From the NCBI RefSeq assembly GCF_004208415.1, contig NZ_CP035758.1:6138001-6202000 (forward strand): 64,000 nucleotides of DNA, read 5' to 3'. Both the position numbers and the translations under genes were made by a program. Under the pieces are notes generated by a model. It saw only the letters and a list, made by a program, of their open reading frames with translations, was not told where the DNA came from and did not search any database. The stretch is from Ktedonosporobacter rubrisoli (GTDB lineage: Bacteria > Chloroflexota > Ktedonobacteria > Ktedonobacterales > Ktedonobacteraceae). Below are positions 51,173 to 59,649 of this stretch, piece by piece. Numbering within the stretch: position 1 is the stretch's first letter; every line of letters begins with the position of its first letter.

Positions 51173-53149
51173 ATGGAGCAGGAAGAAACAGCCTTAGCTT
51201 CTCTCAAAGCTGAGGCCGCCAACGAGAATACAGTCCCGAGCCGGCTAGAGGAGCTGGCGCACACTCCACAACTCAAACCCATTATAGCTGCCAATCCTGC
51301 CGCTCCGGCGCGACTTCTCGAAAGGTTGGCCAGGAAAAAAGATCCGGCAATCGAGCAAGCCTTAGCGGGCAATCCCAATACTCCTCTACACGTTTTATTG
51401 GAGCTGGCTGAAAGCTATCCAGCCGAATTTCTAGGGAATCCTATCATCCCTATTCTGAATATGACCCAGCCCGATTTTATTTGGCAGGCCTCACTTAACA
51501 TCTGGCCTAGCCTGCTGCGCCGCGAAAATGTTCCCACCACCTGGCTGCAACAACTACAGCGGAATTTGTGGAATGATAAAAATAAATATTATCACGCATG
51601 GAACTACTTCATGGGATATGGAGAATCCGGCGAGCAGGCAATAGAAGGCCACGTGGCGCGGGCCGGTGAGATATACCGACCCAACCAGGTATACATCAAA
51701 GAAGCCCTGCAAGACTATATGAAAGCTGGTCGCGTGCCTTATTTACATGGAGAACCCTTGTCCGCCTCTACCCTGATCCTCTTCGTCCTGCTCTTTCCCA
51801 AAGCGGCAGAAACCACACATCAGGAGTGGCAAGATACAACATCACTTTCGCCTGAGTGGCAAAGCTTATTTACCTACAGTCCTATAGCCCTGCCCCACAA
51901 GATTTTAACCTGGAGATTAGATAAAACCAGGCCATTGGATTTGGGACAAGCAATCACGGGTAAGCTCAAACCCAAAATCCTGCAGCATCTCGTTCACTAT
52001 CTGCCCAAAGCTGCTGGCAAGGCTTCTCCTCAACAGGGCCGGCGCGAGATTGTGCTCAAAGGGATAGCCCGCAATCCGCGCACTTCTCCGCAGCTTCTTG
52101 AAGAGCTGGCCAGTAGCCAGGCTATGGAAGTGCGCCGGGCCGCCGCGCAACATCCACAGCTCACAACTGAGGCTATCATGGTCCTGGCGCTAGATGAGGC
52201 TGCGCAGGTACGTGCGGCGATTGCCGCGCGTCACCATCTCACTCCCGAGCACTACCAACAACTGGCCACGGATAGCGATCAGCGCGTACGAGCTGCCCTG
52301 GCTCGCAACAGTCATACGCCACAAGCCATCCTTTCCGGGCTAGCAGCCGATGCCCAGGCACAAGTACGCGCCGCCGCCGCTGGCAATCCGCGCTTAGCGC
52401 CTGTAGCAATGGCTCCCTTGCTCATTGATCTAGACGAATCAGTGCGCGCACCCTTAGCCGCTAACGCACACATTCCAGCCGATTACTATGCACAACTCGC
52501 TCAAGACGACGCTCTGAAGGTGCGCCAACAACTGGCAACCAATCCGCGTCTTCCCCTTGCGCTCCTGGAAGAACTCTTTGCCAGCGAAGCGCTAGAGATC
52601 TGGGCAGGGCTGGCGCGCAATCCGGCTACGCCGGAGCATCTCCTGACCCGGCTAGCAGCAGGCGGCAATACGCAGATACAGGCCGCAGTGGCCGCGCACA
52701 AGCATACGCCACGCGAGACCTTAGAAGCTCTGGCTACTCAGAAACAGCGCGCGGTGCTCCTGGGCCTGGCCGCCAATCCGCACACGCCTTTACATATCAT
52801 TGAGCAGTTGATAGCCCGCGAGGATATCGAGCTCTGGTGCCGTCTATTCAATCACCCGGCGATGCTGCAAACGCACCGACAAGCATTCTACGAGCATTTT
52901 GTGAAGAAGGCAGGAGCACAGCTTACTTCCACCAAGCATTTTTGGTTGCGTCGCGCGCTCTTACGCCATCGCCCATTGCCGGAGCCAATGCAAAAAGTTT
53001 TCGTCAATTCCATACTCTGGGAAGAGCGCTATCTGCTCGCCAACCATCCGCAGGCCACATCAGCCATTCTTGACCTGCTCACACATGATGGCAACCGCCA
53101 TATTCGGGCCAAAGCGCGCAATAGAAAAAAGAAGCGCCGCCAGGCTTAG
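51173..53149 (+). CDS. LRV (leucine-rich repeat variant) protein
   Basis: A 658-residue helical repeat protein. From about residue 285 to 560 there are about a dozen LRV-type repeats of about 24 residues, for example VRAALARNSHTPQAILSGLA and VRQQLATNPRLPLALLEELF. Shorter copies of the pattern lie near residues 10-90. The middle part (about 90-280) is a unique helical region, and the tail is basic (RNRKKKRRQA), which fits nucleic-acid contact. The Fe-S cluster cysteines of classical LRV proteins are not seen. The ATG at 51173 is taken; the frame is open from a TTG at 51125. The gene directly follows tRNA-like pair A1-B1, and the MoxR/vWA genes come after a second pair. Confidence 0.8.
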   Translation: MEQEETALASLKAEAANENTVPSRLEELAHTPQLKPIIAANPAAPARLLERLARKKDPAIEQALAGNPNTPLHVLLELAESYPAEFLGNPIIPILNMTQPDFIWQASLNIWPSLLRRENVPTTWLQQLQRNLWNDKNKYYHAWNYFMGYGESGEQAIEGHVARAGEIYRPNQVYIKEALQDYMKAGRVPYLHGEPLSASTLILFVLLFPKAAETTHQEWQDTTSLSPEWQSLFTYSPIALPHKILTWRLDKTRPLDLGQAITGKLKPKILQHLVHYLPKAAGKASPQQGRREIVLKGIARNPRTSPQLLEELASSQAMEVRRAAAQHPQLTTEAIMVLALDEAAQVRAAIAARHHLTPEHYQQLATDSDQRVRAALARNSHTPQAILSGLAADAQAQVRAAAAGNPRLAPVAMAPLLIDLDESVRAPLAANAHIPADYYAQLAQDDALKVRQQLATNPRLPLALLEELFASEALEIWAGLARNPATPEHLLTRLAAGGNTQIQAAVAAHKHTPRETLEALATQKQRAVLLGLAANPHTPLHIIEQLIAREDIELWCRLFNHPAMLQTHRQAFYEHFVKKAGAQLTSTKHFWLRRALLRHRPLPEPMQKVFVNSILWEERYLLANHPQATSAILDLLTHDGNRHIRAKARNRKKKRRQA

Positions 53150-53169
53150 CGAGAATGTGGAATACTTCA

Positions 53170-53199
53170 TTGACAATAGATCCTGTTCTCTATTATAGT
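53170..53199 (+). promoter_or_regulatory. Promoter of tRNA-like pair A2-B2
   Basis: Perfect TTGACA (53170-53175), an 18-nt spacer and TATAGT (53194-53199). The predicted start near 53207 is 17 bases before element A2. Confidence 0.75.
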
Positions 53200-53223
53200 T
53201 CAGCTATCGGCTTTAGCTGATCG

Positions 53224-53302
53224 TTATGGGATCGTAGATCAGCTGGGAGATCACCTGCCATTCACGCAGGAGGCCATGGGTTCGAAGCCCTTCGTTCCAT
53301 AA
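53224..53302 (+). ncRNA. tRNA-like element A2 (TTC anticodon position)
   Basis: Cloverleaf with D-arm GATC/GATC and a classic AGCTGGGA loop. The anticodon stem CCTGC/GCAGG is perfect, with loop CATTCAC (A at position 33). The variable loop is 5 nt, and the T-arm ATGGG-TTCGAAG-CCCTT has one mismatch. The acceptor GGATCG/CGTTCC (one T-T mismatch) is extended by TTAT/ATAA (53224-53227 with 53299-53302) past a bulged G53228. There is no CCA. It has the same plan as A1. Confidence 0.72.
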
Positions 53303-53306
53303 CGTT

Positions 53307-53382
53307 GTGGGGATATGGTGTAGCGTCAGCATACTCTTCGTCAAGAAGATTGACAGCAGGTTCAACTCCTGCTTATCTCCAC
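53307..53382 (+). ncRNA. tRNA-like element B2
   Basis: The acceptor is GTGGGGATA (53307-53315) with TATCTCCAC (53374-53382), 9 bp with one wobble. The D-arm is GTGT/GCAT with loop AGCGTCA. The anticodon arm is TCTTC/GAAGA around the 5-nt loop GTCAA. The T-arm is a perfect GCAGG-TTCAACT-CCTGC, followed by one unpaired T, exactly as in B1. The D-arm and flanks share GTCAGCATA with B1. It starts 4 bases after A2. Confidence 0.75.
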
Positions 53383-53498
53383 CATACAGAGCCGTTCACA
53401 CTTTCTCTCTTCTCATTCAGCAACGTCTTTCTAGCCATTTTAGTGCCGCAGAAATACTATAGTATCATATCTATCACGAAAAGAGAGTAAAGCACATC

Positions 53499-54497
53499 AT
53501 GACACCAGGAGCCTTAGCACGTTTCCTACACAAACTTGTCGAAGAGCGTCTCATGTTTAGCACGATGATCTGGGGCCCTCCCGGGATCGGGAAATCAAGC
53601 ATCGTTGCGCAGACGGCCCGAGCTTTTGATATGGGGATTATTGACCTGCGTCTCTCCCAACTTGCCCCCACCGATCTACGCGGTTTGCCGGTGGCCGAGG
53701 ACGGTATCTCGCGCTGGTATCCGCCCGAATTTCTGCCCCGCGACGGCAAGGGCATTCTCTTCCTCGACGAGCTGAATCTCGCGCCGCCCGCAATGCAGGG
53801 CATGGCGCAACAATTGATCCTGGATAGGCGCGTGGGCTCATATACCGTGCCACCAGACTGGTTTATCTGGGCGGCTGGCAACCGCAAAGAGGATCGCGCG
53901 GCAGTTTTTGAAATGCCGGCGCCGTTGGCCAATCGCTTTATTCACCTGGTCGTTGAGCCTCATTTTGAGAGCTTCAAAAGCTATGCCCTGGCTCAGGGTA
54001 TTCATGAGCACATTCTGGCTTTTCTCTCGTTCCGCCCGGCCCTGCTACACGAATTTGATCCGCAGCAGCCAGCCTGGCCCTCGCCACGCACCTGGATGGT
54101 AGCCAACAGACTGTACAAGGCAGGGCTTGACATCGCCCCGGTGGTTGGTCTGGGGGCAACTGCCGAGTTCGAGGCCTTCAGAAAGCTCTACAATCACTTG
54201 CCTGATGTCGAAAAGATTCTGGCCGGGAACGGGAACGCCATAACCTTTCCTGACGAGCCATCTGTACGCTATGCCATTATCATGGCTCTGAATATGCGCG
54301 CTACTGACATCCAGGGGCATCATCAAGCCTTTCTCTGGGTAGCCGAGCAGGCCAGCCCGGAATGGATTCAGCTCTTTGCGACTGATCTGTTTCGTCTGGG
54401 GCGCGCGCGCAACCAGATGGGCAAGCTGGCAACGCTGGTCCAGCGCGATACCCAATTGCAAAGAATGTTCAAAGAGTTCATGGAACTGTTGAGCTAA
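53499..54497 (+). CDS. MoxR-like AAA+ ATPase
   Basis: A 332-residue ATPase of the MoxR branch, chaperone-like enzymes that remodel vWA-domain partners. Walker A is GPPGIGKSS near residue 25, the DLR(L)SQLAPTDLRGLP segment follows, Walker B is ILFLDELNLAPPAMQ near 86, sensor 1 is AAGNRKED and the arginine region is MPAPLANRFIHLV. The C-terminal lid is helical. The next gene, a vWA/metallopeptidase protein, starts 4 bases after the stop and is the expected partner. The upstream leader contains tRNA-like elements A2 and B2. Confidence 0.92.
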   Translation: MTPGALARFLHKLVEERLMFSTMIWGPPGIGKSSIVAQTARAFDMGIIDLRLSQLAPTDLRGLPVAEDGISRWYPPEFLPRDGKGILFLDELNLAPPAMQGMAQQLILDRRVGSYTVPPDWFIWAAGNRKEDRAAVFEMPAPLANRFIHLVVEPHFESFKSYALAQGIHEHILAFLSFRPALLHEFDPQQPAWPSPRTWMVANRLYKAGLDIAPVVGLGATAEFEAFRKLYNHLPDVEKILAGNGNAITFPDEPSVRYAIIMALNMRATDIQGHHQAFLWVAEQASPEWIQLFATDLFRLGRARNQMGKLATLVQRDTQLQRMFKEFMELLS

Positions 54498-54501
54498 GCT
54501 T

Positions 54502-55707
54502 ATGACGCAAGATCAAAATACAGCACTGCAGCGACAAATCTCGGCTGCCATCTTGAAGCTGCGTATGCGCGCGCCGTTTTTTGCTACGCTCGCCCTCTTT
54601 GCGCGCATCTCCATCACACGGGGCATATCAACTGCCGCCACCGATGGACGCGCTATCTTTATCAACCAGAGCTTCTGGGAAGGTCTGCAGGAGAATGAGC
54701 ACCTGGGCCTGATTGCTCACGAGGTGCTGCACGCGGCCTTACTGCACGTCTACCGGTGCGGAATACGCGATCCATTGCGCTGGAATATCGCCGCCGATAT
54801 CGTCGTGAACGGTATAGTCATCGCACAAGGCTTTAGCTTGCCAGAAGGGCACATTCGCAATCAAGAGCTAGAGCACCTCAGCGTTGAGGAGATCTATCAT
54901 CTTCTTGATAATTTAGCTACAGCTAAATTAGCTGAAAGCTTGCCCATGCAAGATCTGCTTGATCCCAAGCAAGGCGGTCTAGATCCCGGCCTTAGCGGCA
55001 TCGACGATCGGGACAGGCCGGCTTCCAGGCTTACAGGTCTCAGTAGCGACATGCGTACAGCTAGCGAGCGATATTGGCAAGATGCCTTGCAGCAAGCTCA
55101 AATTATCGATAAGATGACAGGTAAAGGTCAAGGAACCATGCCGCTGGGCCTGCAGCGCGAGCTTGGGCATCTCAATCCGGCCCAGATCGATTGGCGTGCT
55201 TACCTCTGGCGCTTCCTAGTCCAAACGCCGACCGACTTTGCGGGCTTCGACCAGCGCTTCATTGGTCGGCGCCTCTATCTGGATATGCTGGCCGGGGAGA
55301 CAGTCCATATCTATGTGGCCGTCGATACCAGTGGCTCGATTGGTCAGCGCGAGATAGAGCAGTTTTTGGGCGAGGTACAGGGCATTTTGCGCGCCTATCC
55401 TCACCTTGAGGCTAAGCTTTACTATGCCGACGCCGCCTGCTATGGCCCTTATACGCTCACTGCTCAGTCAGAAATTCCAGCCCCCAGGGGTGGCGGAGGC
55501 ACCGATTTTCGGCCCTTCTTTGAGGCAGTTGAGCAAGAGCACGATAGTATTCAGCCCGCGGTCTGCGTCTACCTGACCGATGGCTACGGAACATTTCCCC
55601 AACAAGTTCCGTCCTTGCCGGTGCTCTGGGTCATCTTAGCGGGCGGCCTCGCCTTGCAAAGCATCCCCTTTGGCGAAGCTGTGCGCCTGATCCCAGATCC
55701 AACTTAG
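54502..55707 (+). CDS. vWA / metallopeptidase-like protein (DUF2201 type)
   Basis: A 401-residue protein of the COG3864 kind. The N-terminal half has a metallopeptidase-like helix HEVLHAALLH near residue 72, which keeps HExxH. The C-terminal half is a vWA-like domain with the MIDAS sequence DTSGSIG near residue 275, GGGGTDFRPFF and LTDGYG. Such proteins are regularly paired with MoxR ATPases, which may load or activate them through the metal site. The substrate is unknown. In this locus the possible clients are the LRV protein and the tRNA-like RNAs, an inference from order alone. Confidence 0.9.
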   Translation: MTQDQNTALQRQISAAILKLRMRAPFFATLALFARISITRGISTAATDGRAIFINQSFWEGLQENEHLGLIAHEVLHAALLHVYRCGIRDPLRWNIAADIVVNGIVIAQGFSLPEGHIRNQELEHLSVEEIYHLLDNLATAKLAESLPMQDLLDPKQGGLDPGLSGIDDRDRPASRLTGLSSDMRTASERYWQDALQQAQIIDKMTGKGQGTMPLGLQRELGHLNPAQIDWRAYLWRFLVQTPTDFAGFDQRFIGRRLYLDMLAGETVHIYVAVDTSGSIGQREIEQFLGEVQGILRAYPHLEAKLYYADAACYGPYTLTAQSEIPAPRGGGGTDFRPFFEAVEQEHDSIQPAVCVYLTDGYGTFPQQVPSLPVLWVILAGGLALQSIPFGEAVRLIPDPT

Positions 55708-55776
55708 GAACGCAAGTGCCAGCCGATCCATGCGCACCAACATGGCTCCGGCTGGCCAGCCTTACCGGCAATAGAC

Positions 55777-57924
55777 CTACGCGCGCTTATCCTTTTGCTT
55801 AAGGAACAAGGCGATCAGCAGCATTAATACAACGATAATCACGGCCAGGGCCAGCCAGGCCAGCAAGATGCGCGCCGTGGCATCGCTGCTGCTATAGGTT
55901 GAGAAGAGCGTGCCGTGATAGGTTGGATCGCTGCCAAAGAGATGATCCTCGCCGATTTTATCGGCGTGCAAGCCAAGCGAGGAGCCCAGCGCGGCCATGG
56001 CCCAGCGCGTCGGAAAGATCGTGGCAAAGATCTGCGTGAACCAATCTTTAAGCGGGATAAGCGTTCCCGAGAAGATCACCTGGGGAATCAGAATGATCGG
56101 CACAAAGCTCATAGCCCTATCGTTATTTGGAGCAATGGCCGAGACGGTCAGGCCAACCATCAGGCCGGCCAGCGAGGTAAGGGCAAGGGTAATGTAGACC
56201 TCGGGAATGACGGGTAAGAAGACGCCCTGGTGTAGCGGTACGCCCAGGTCAACAATCACTATCAAGATCAGGCTTTGCAGCAGGCTGAGGATGCCCAGAA
56301 CGACGATCTTGGAGAACATGTAGGGCAGGATGCGCAGATTGACGGCCCGCTCACGACGATAGATATGCCCTTCCTTGACGATCTCACGCGCTCCATTAAT
56401 ACAGCCGAAGAGGACGGTTCCGAAGGCCATGATAAAGAGAACCTTTTGAGCATCGGCGCCAGGACCCGGCATAATAAAATCCTGCAAGGCTTTCTGCGTG
56501 CCGCCATGGCCGCTAGCATAGGCCGAGCCTGCAGTATCGTTCTTAAGAAAATCGATGACTTTATCACAGCCAATGGTCTCGCTCTGGCTGGCCTGCGGTA
56601 GGGCCACGGGACCCGTCGAGGTAAGGATTTGCGTGCGGCACTGGACTATTTTATCGCTCTGAAAGACGTCAGAATTGATCTCAAAGTGGACCATAACCAC
56701 CAGGAGCAAGGCGATAACGGGAGCCTGCAGGAGCAGGATGAGCAGATTGCCGCGATCATTTTTGAGCAGCTCTAGATAGCGCATGGAGAGTAATATAAAT
56801 TGCTTCCAGGCGGTGCCAAAGTGCAAGGTCTTCTTAGCCGGCGGTGGCTGCTGATTCTGCGGCTGGGTCATAGCGCCTTCCCGCAAGGGTTGGGCCACAT
56901 ATTTCAGGAAGTCGGGCGAGGTCTTGAAGCGCGCTTCGGCCTCCAGGGGAATATGCGGATTCTCCTTTGTTGGCTCCAGCGAGCTATAGATCTCGGCAAA
57001 ATCCGACTTATTGAAGAATACTCTAGCCTCTTCAGGAGGGCCAAAGTAAGCAAGACGCCCACCCTGCGCGAGAAAACACACATAGTCGCAGGTATTGATA
57101 TTGTTGGTGGCATGGGTTACCAGCACAATCGTGCGCCCACGATCGGCCAGGCGGCGCAGCAGAAACATCATCTTGCGATCAAGGCCCGGATCAAGACCCG
57201 AAGTCGGCTCATCAAGGAAAAAGACGCTAGGATTTGCCAGCAGTTCCAGGGCGATTGAGACACGCTTACGCTGTCCACCCGAAAGCTTGCTGACCAGCAG
57301 ATCGCGCCGCTCGCTCATCTCCACATCTTCAAGGACCTCATGAATGCGCTGGGCAATTTGCTCTTCGGTAAAGTCGTTGGGCAGCCGCATGCGCGCGGCA
57401 TAATAGAGCGCGCGATAGACGGTAAGATCGCGATGGACGATATCGTCCTGAGGCACATAGCCAAGCTGCGCGCTAAAGGCGGCAAGGTTGCGATAATAAT
57501 CCTGCCCATTGTAGAGGACCGTGCCCTGCTGGGCTGGACGCAGGCCATTGAGGGCATCCATTAAGGTTGATTTGCCAGCGCCCGAGCCGCCAACCACGGC
57601 CACGAACTTGCGTGGCGGGATGACCAGCGAGATATCGTTGAGCAGGATAACCTTATTATTGCCAGCTTTTTTCAGCTCAATGGCATCGATGCGAATGCTC
57701 CGGCTTTCATCGTGCTGGGTCAGCTCGGTTCCCGTATAAATAAATCTAAACGGGCCAATCCTGATTTCATCGCGAGCATTGAGCAGATAGCCGGTGACGG
57801 CCTGCCCATTGACGTAGACATGATTGGTGCTGTTCAGATCAACTATGCGGTAGCCTCCCGGCGTCTGAACCTGGATCAGTTGGGCATGGTGAGCAGAGAC
57901 CAGGGGATGATTCAGGACCACCAT
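55777..57924 (-). CDS. FHA-ABC-2 transporter, main part
   Basis: A frame of 715 codons. It opens inside an FHA domain (LNHPLVSAHHAQLI, DLNSTNHVYVNGQ), goes on to an ABC ATPase with Walker A GGSGAGKST near residue 110, LSGGQRKRVSIALELLANPS and the Walker B FFLDEPTSGLD, then an ABC-2 membrane domain (about 375-710, six helices). The closest type is the ABCG/White-like half transporter with FHA tags, used for export of lipids or peptides under Ser/Thr-kinase control. The Met at 57924 is internal: the preceding frame ends in the same FHA domain, so one missing base near 57930 splits a protein of about 1024 residues. Confidence 0.88.
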   Translation of the reverse strand: MVVLNHPLVSAHHAQLIQVQTPGGYRIVDLNSTNHVYVNGQAVTGYLLNARDEIRIGPFRFIYTGTELTQHDESRSIRIDAIELKKAGNNKVILLNDISLVIPPRKFVAVVGGSGAGKSTLMDALNGLRPAQQGTVLYNGQDYYRNLAAFSAQLGYVPQDDIVHRDLTVYRALYYAARMRLPNDFTEEQIAQRIHEVLEDVEMSERRDLLVSKLSGGQRKRVSIALELLANPSVFFLDEPTSGLDPGLDRKMMFLLRRLADRGRTIVLVTHATNNINTCDYVCFLAQGGRLAYFGPPEEARVFFNKSDFAEIYSSLEPTKENPHIPLEAEARFKTSPDFLKYVAQPLREGAMTQPQNQQPPPAKKTLHFGTAWKQFILLSMRYLELLKNDRGNLLILLLQAPVIALLLVVMVHFEINSDVFQSDKIVQCRTQILTSTGPVALPQASQSETIGCDKVIDFLKNDTAGSAYASGHGGTQKALQDFIMPGPGADAQKVLFIMAFGTVLFGCINGAREIVKEGHIYRRERAVNLRILPYMFSKIVVLGILSLLQSLILIVIVDLGVPLHQGVFLPVIPEVYITLALTSLAGLMVGLTVSAIAPNNDRAMSFVPIILIPQVIFSGTLIPLKDWFTQIFATIFPTRWAMAALGSSLGLHADKIGEDHLFGSDPTYHGTLFSTYSSSDATARILLAWLALAVIIVVLMLLIALFLKQKDKRA

Positions 57925-58844
57925 GTTATCGGGGCGCGCCCAAGCGTAATCAATGGACGATCCAGGGCGATGGGGTGAATGTCCGGGGCTGGCTCCTGCA
58001 AAGCTCCGCTCCCATCGTCATAGGCCAGCGTGACCAGCGTGCCATGCATATCGCCAATGCGGAAAATATCCCCGCGCACCAGGGGCTTGCGAAACTGTTG
58101 ATTGCCCGGTATGAAGTTTCCCTGATAGATCAAGCCGTTTAGGGTCTTATCGCGCGCCGGATGGGGATGCACAAAGACCCATTGATCTCCCTCGCGCACA
58201 ATCTGGGCATGGATGTTGGAGATAACGGGCTCACCAATGACGATATCATTGCTCTGGTGGCGCCCGATACTGATCATTGGTTTGAGCAGAGGATGCGTTT
58301 GCTTATCCGCGCCTACATTGCTGCTGACGATGAGGGCCGGCATGCCACCAATCGCAGTTTTTTCAGCAATCGGTCGGTTCAGCGGCGGTGGTGGGGTAGG
58401 AGATACCACAGCCGGCATAGGTACTGACGAGATGGGGCCTGATGGCTGCATGATGGGTGGTGTCACGGGTCCGGAACCGACCCGCTGATCAGGTCCCACG
58501 CGCTGCGGAGTAACCTGCGCCTGAGCATCGGCCTCTGCTAAGAGAAACAGGCAAGCTGTATCTTCTCCCAGGCCAATAGTATCGCCATTTTGCAAAACTG
58601 AGCGCACCATGCTGCGCCGATTGACAGTCAGCGTATTCCTCTGGGCAACCTTTTCAATCGACCAGTTGCCATTTTCCCAAAGCAAGCGAGCATGATGTCT
58701 TGACACTTTGGGATCAAAAATTACAATATCGTTATTTGAGTCACGGCCCAGGGTAACCACGGGCTTATGGACCGGGAAAGTCTTTCCCTTTAGCTGCCCG
58801 CTGAGGATCTGAATTACACATAGTGGATGATTTACCCCGCTCAT
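57912..58844 (-). CDS. N-terminal FHA part of the FHA-ABC transporter (frameshift-split)
   Basis: Contains two complete FHA phosphothreonine-binding domains. The first (residues about 8-100) has VTLGRDSNNDIVIFDPKVSR with HHARL; the second (about 175-270) has ISIGRHQSNDIVIGEPVIS with IHAQIV. A Pro-rich linker lies between them. A third FHA starts near residue 295 (ITLGRAP) and breaks off after a one-base deletion. The next frame carries on with DNMVVLNHPLVSAHHAQL. The pThr-binding arginine and serine are kept in both complete domains. Real product: probably one triple-FHA ABC-2 protein. Confidence 0.85.
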   Translation of the reverse strand: MSGVNHPLCVIQILSGQLKGKTFPVHKPVVTLGRDSNNDIVIFDPKVSRHHARLLWENGNWSIEKVAQRNTLTVNRRSMVRSVLQNGDTIGLGEDTACLFLLAEADAQAQVTPQRVGPDQRVGSGPVTPPIMQPSGPISSVPMPAVVSPTPPPPLNRPIAEKTAIGGMPALIVSSNVGADKQTHPLLKPMISIGRHQSNDIVIGEPVISNIHAQIVREGDQWVFVHPHPARDKTLNGLIYQGNFIPGNQQFRKPLVRGDIFRIGDMHGTLVTLAYDDGSGALQEPAPDIHPIALDRPLITLGRAPITWWS

Positions 58845-58941
58845 ATAACACTCCCGGCTGATCTATTGAAGCCATAGCAGGGCTATTATGGAGCTTCCCT
58901 GCTATCGAACACATTATCTGGTCTTCAGGAGAGGGAGATAA

Positions 58942-59127
58942 ATGCTGACTGAATATCCCCCAGGCAAGGAGTTGCTTCCTGCCGTTGCAAGATCAGTGCG
59001 TGGTTCCAGCAGCTATAGCCAGTGGTCACAGCTGAGAAGCTGGTTATATCTACTCGAATATGATCGCATACGATACCAGATTTGCTGTTTTCCAAACCGA
59101 AATATATATTTTATACAGGGCTATTAA
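58942..59127 (+). CDS. Possible short peptide, unknown
   Basis: A 61-codon frame preceded by GGAGAGGGAG 4 bases from the ATG. The sequence (MLTEYPPGKELLPAVARSVR...) resembles no family and has no clear helix or signal. The ribosome site is the only support. Confidence 0.25.
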   Translation: MLTEYPPGKELLPAVARSVRGSSSYSQWSQLRSWLYLLEYDRIRYQICCFPNRNIYFIQGY

Positions 59128-59370
59128 AATTTCCTTTTTTGCCCCACCCATCCTATGAGAGGAGAGTATGGGACGCCCCATGACCCGGCAGAGGACTGGC
59201 CATCCTCTGCACTCCTGCGAAAAGTAAATAGCCCCGATATTTTATGCTCTTAGCATGCAAGAAAGGTATGACTTCTGCTTATCAATCCCCCACTCTTCTG
59301 ATAATGTACTGCTGAATTTATTATTGCATAATTTTCGCGATTTAGCGATAGGGAAGTACCAGGCAAAAGG

Positions 59371-59600
59371 GCTTTCCAGTTCTCGTTGTTTCGCCACCTG
59401 ACGGCGGCGCAGGAGGGGAGAAAAATCGGGGAACAGCTGGGGATGTGTAACATCCCGGCATGCCCCAGGTTAAGGGCTTCATTCGCTAGGTCGCGACGCC
59501 CCCTTAACAATCCCAATTTGGAGAACCGGAAGATCCTATACCAGACAAAAGGCTATGTCGCTTCAATTTCTTTGTTGCCTGACGGCGGCATTAGAGAAGA
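59371..59600. repeat. MITE-like repeat, diverged copy 4
   Basis: Contains GTTAAGGGC...CCCTTAACAATCCC and ATTCGCTAGGTCGCGACGCC, matching the internal palindrome and linker of copies 2 and 3. The flanks repeat CCTGACGGCGGC (59397 and 59579). The left flank GGGCTTTCC...TTCTCGTT...CCACCTGA recurs at 60964-60993. The ends are not sharp. Confidence 0.55.
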
Positions 59601-59649
59601 GAACCATTGAATGTTAGCAGCTAAAGCAACCAGTGCGATGAGTCCGGGT

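Larger units (their letters stand above)
58845..59649. other. Intergenic region, 805 bases, with a repeat
   Basis: Holds a 9-bp inverted repeat (ATAGCAGGG 58874-58882 with CCCTGCTAT 58897-58905) upstream of the FHA gene. A weak 61-codon frame at 58942 has a good ribosome site, and a MITE-like repeat lies at 59371-59600. No other gene is supported. Confidence 0.5.

Noticed and set aside
53307..53382. Element B2 as an opal-suppressor or selenocysteine tRNA (TCA at the anticodon position)
   Set aside because: The anticodon loop is 5 nt with G before TCA, there is no long variable arm, and a T is unpaired at the T/acceptor junction. A CCA-like CACCA at the end partly belongs to the acceptor.
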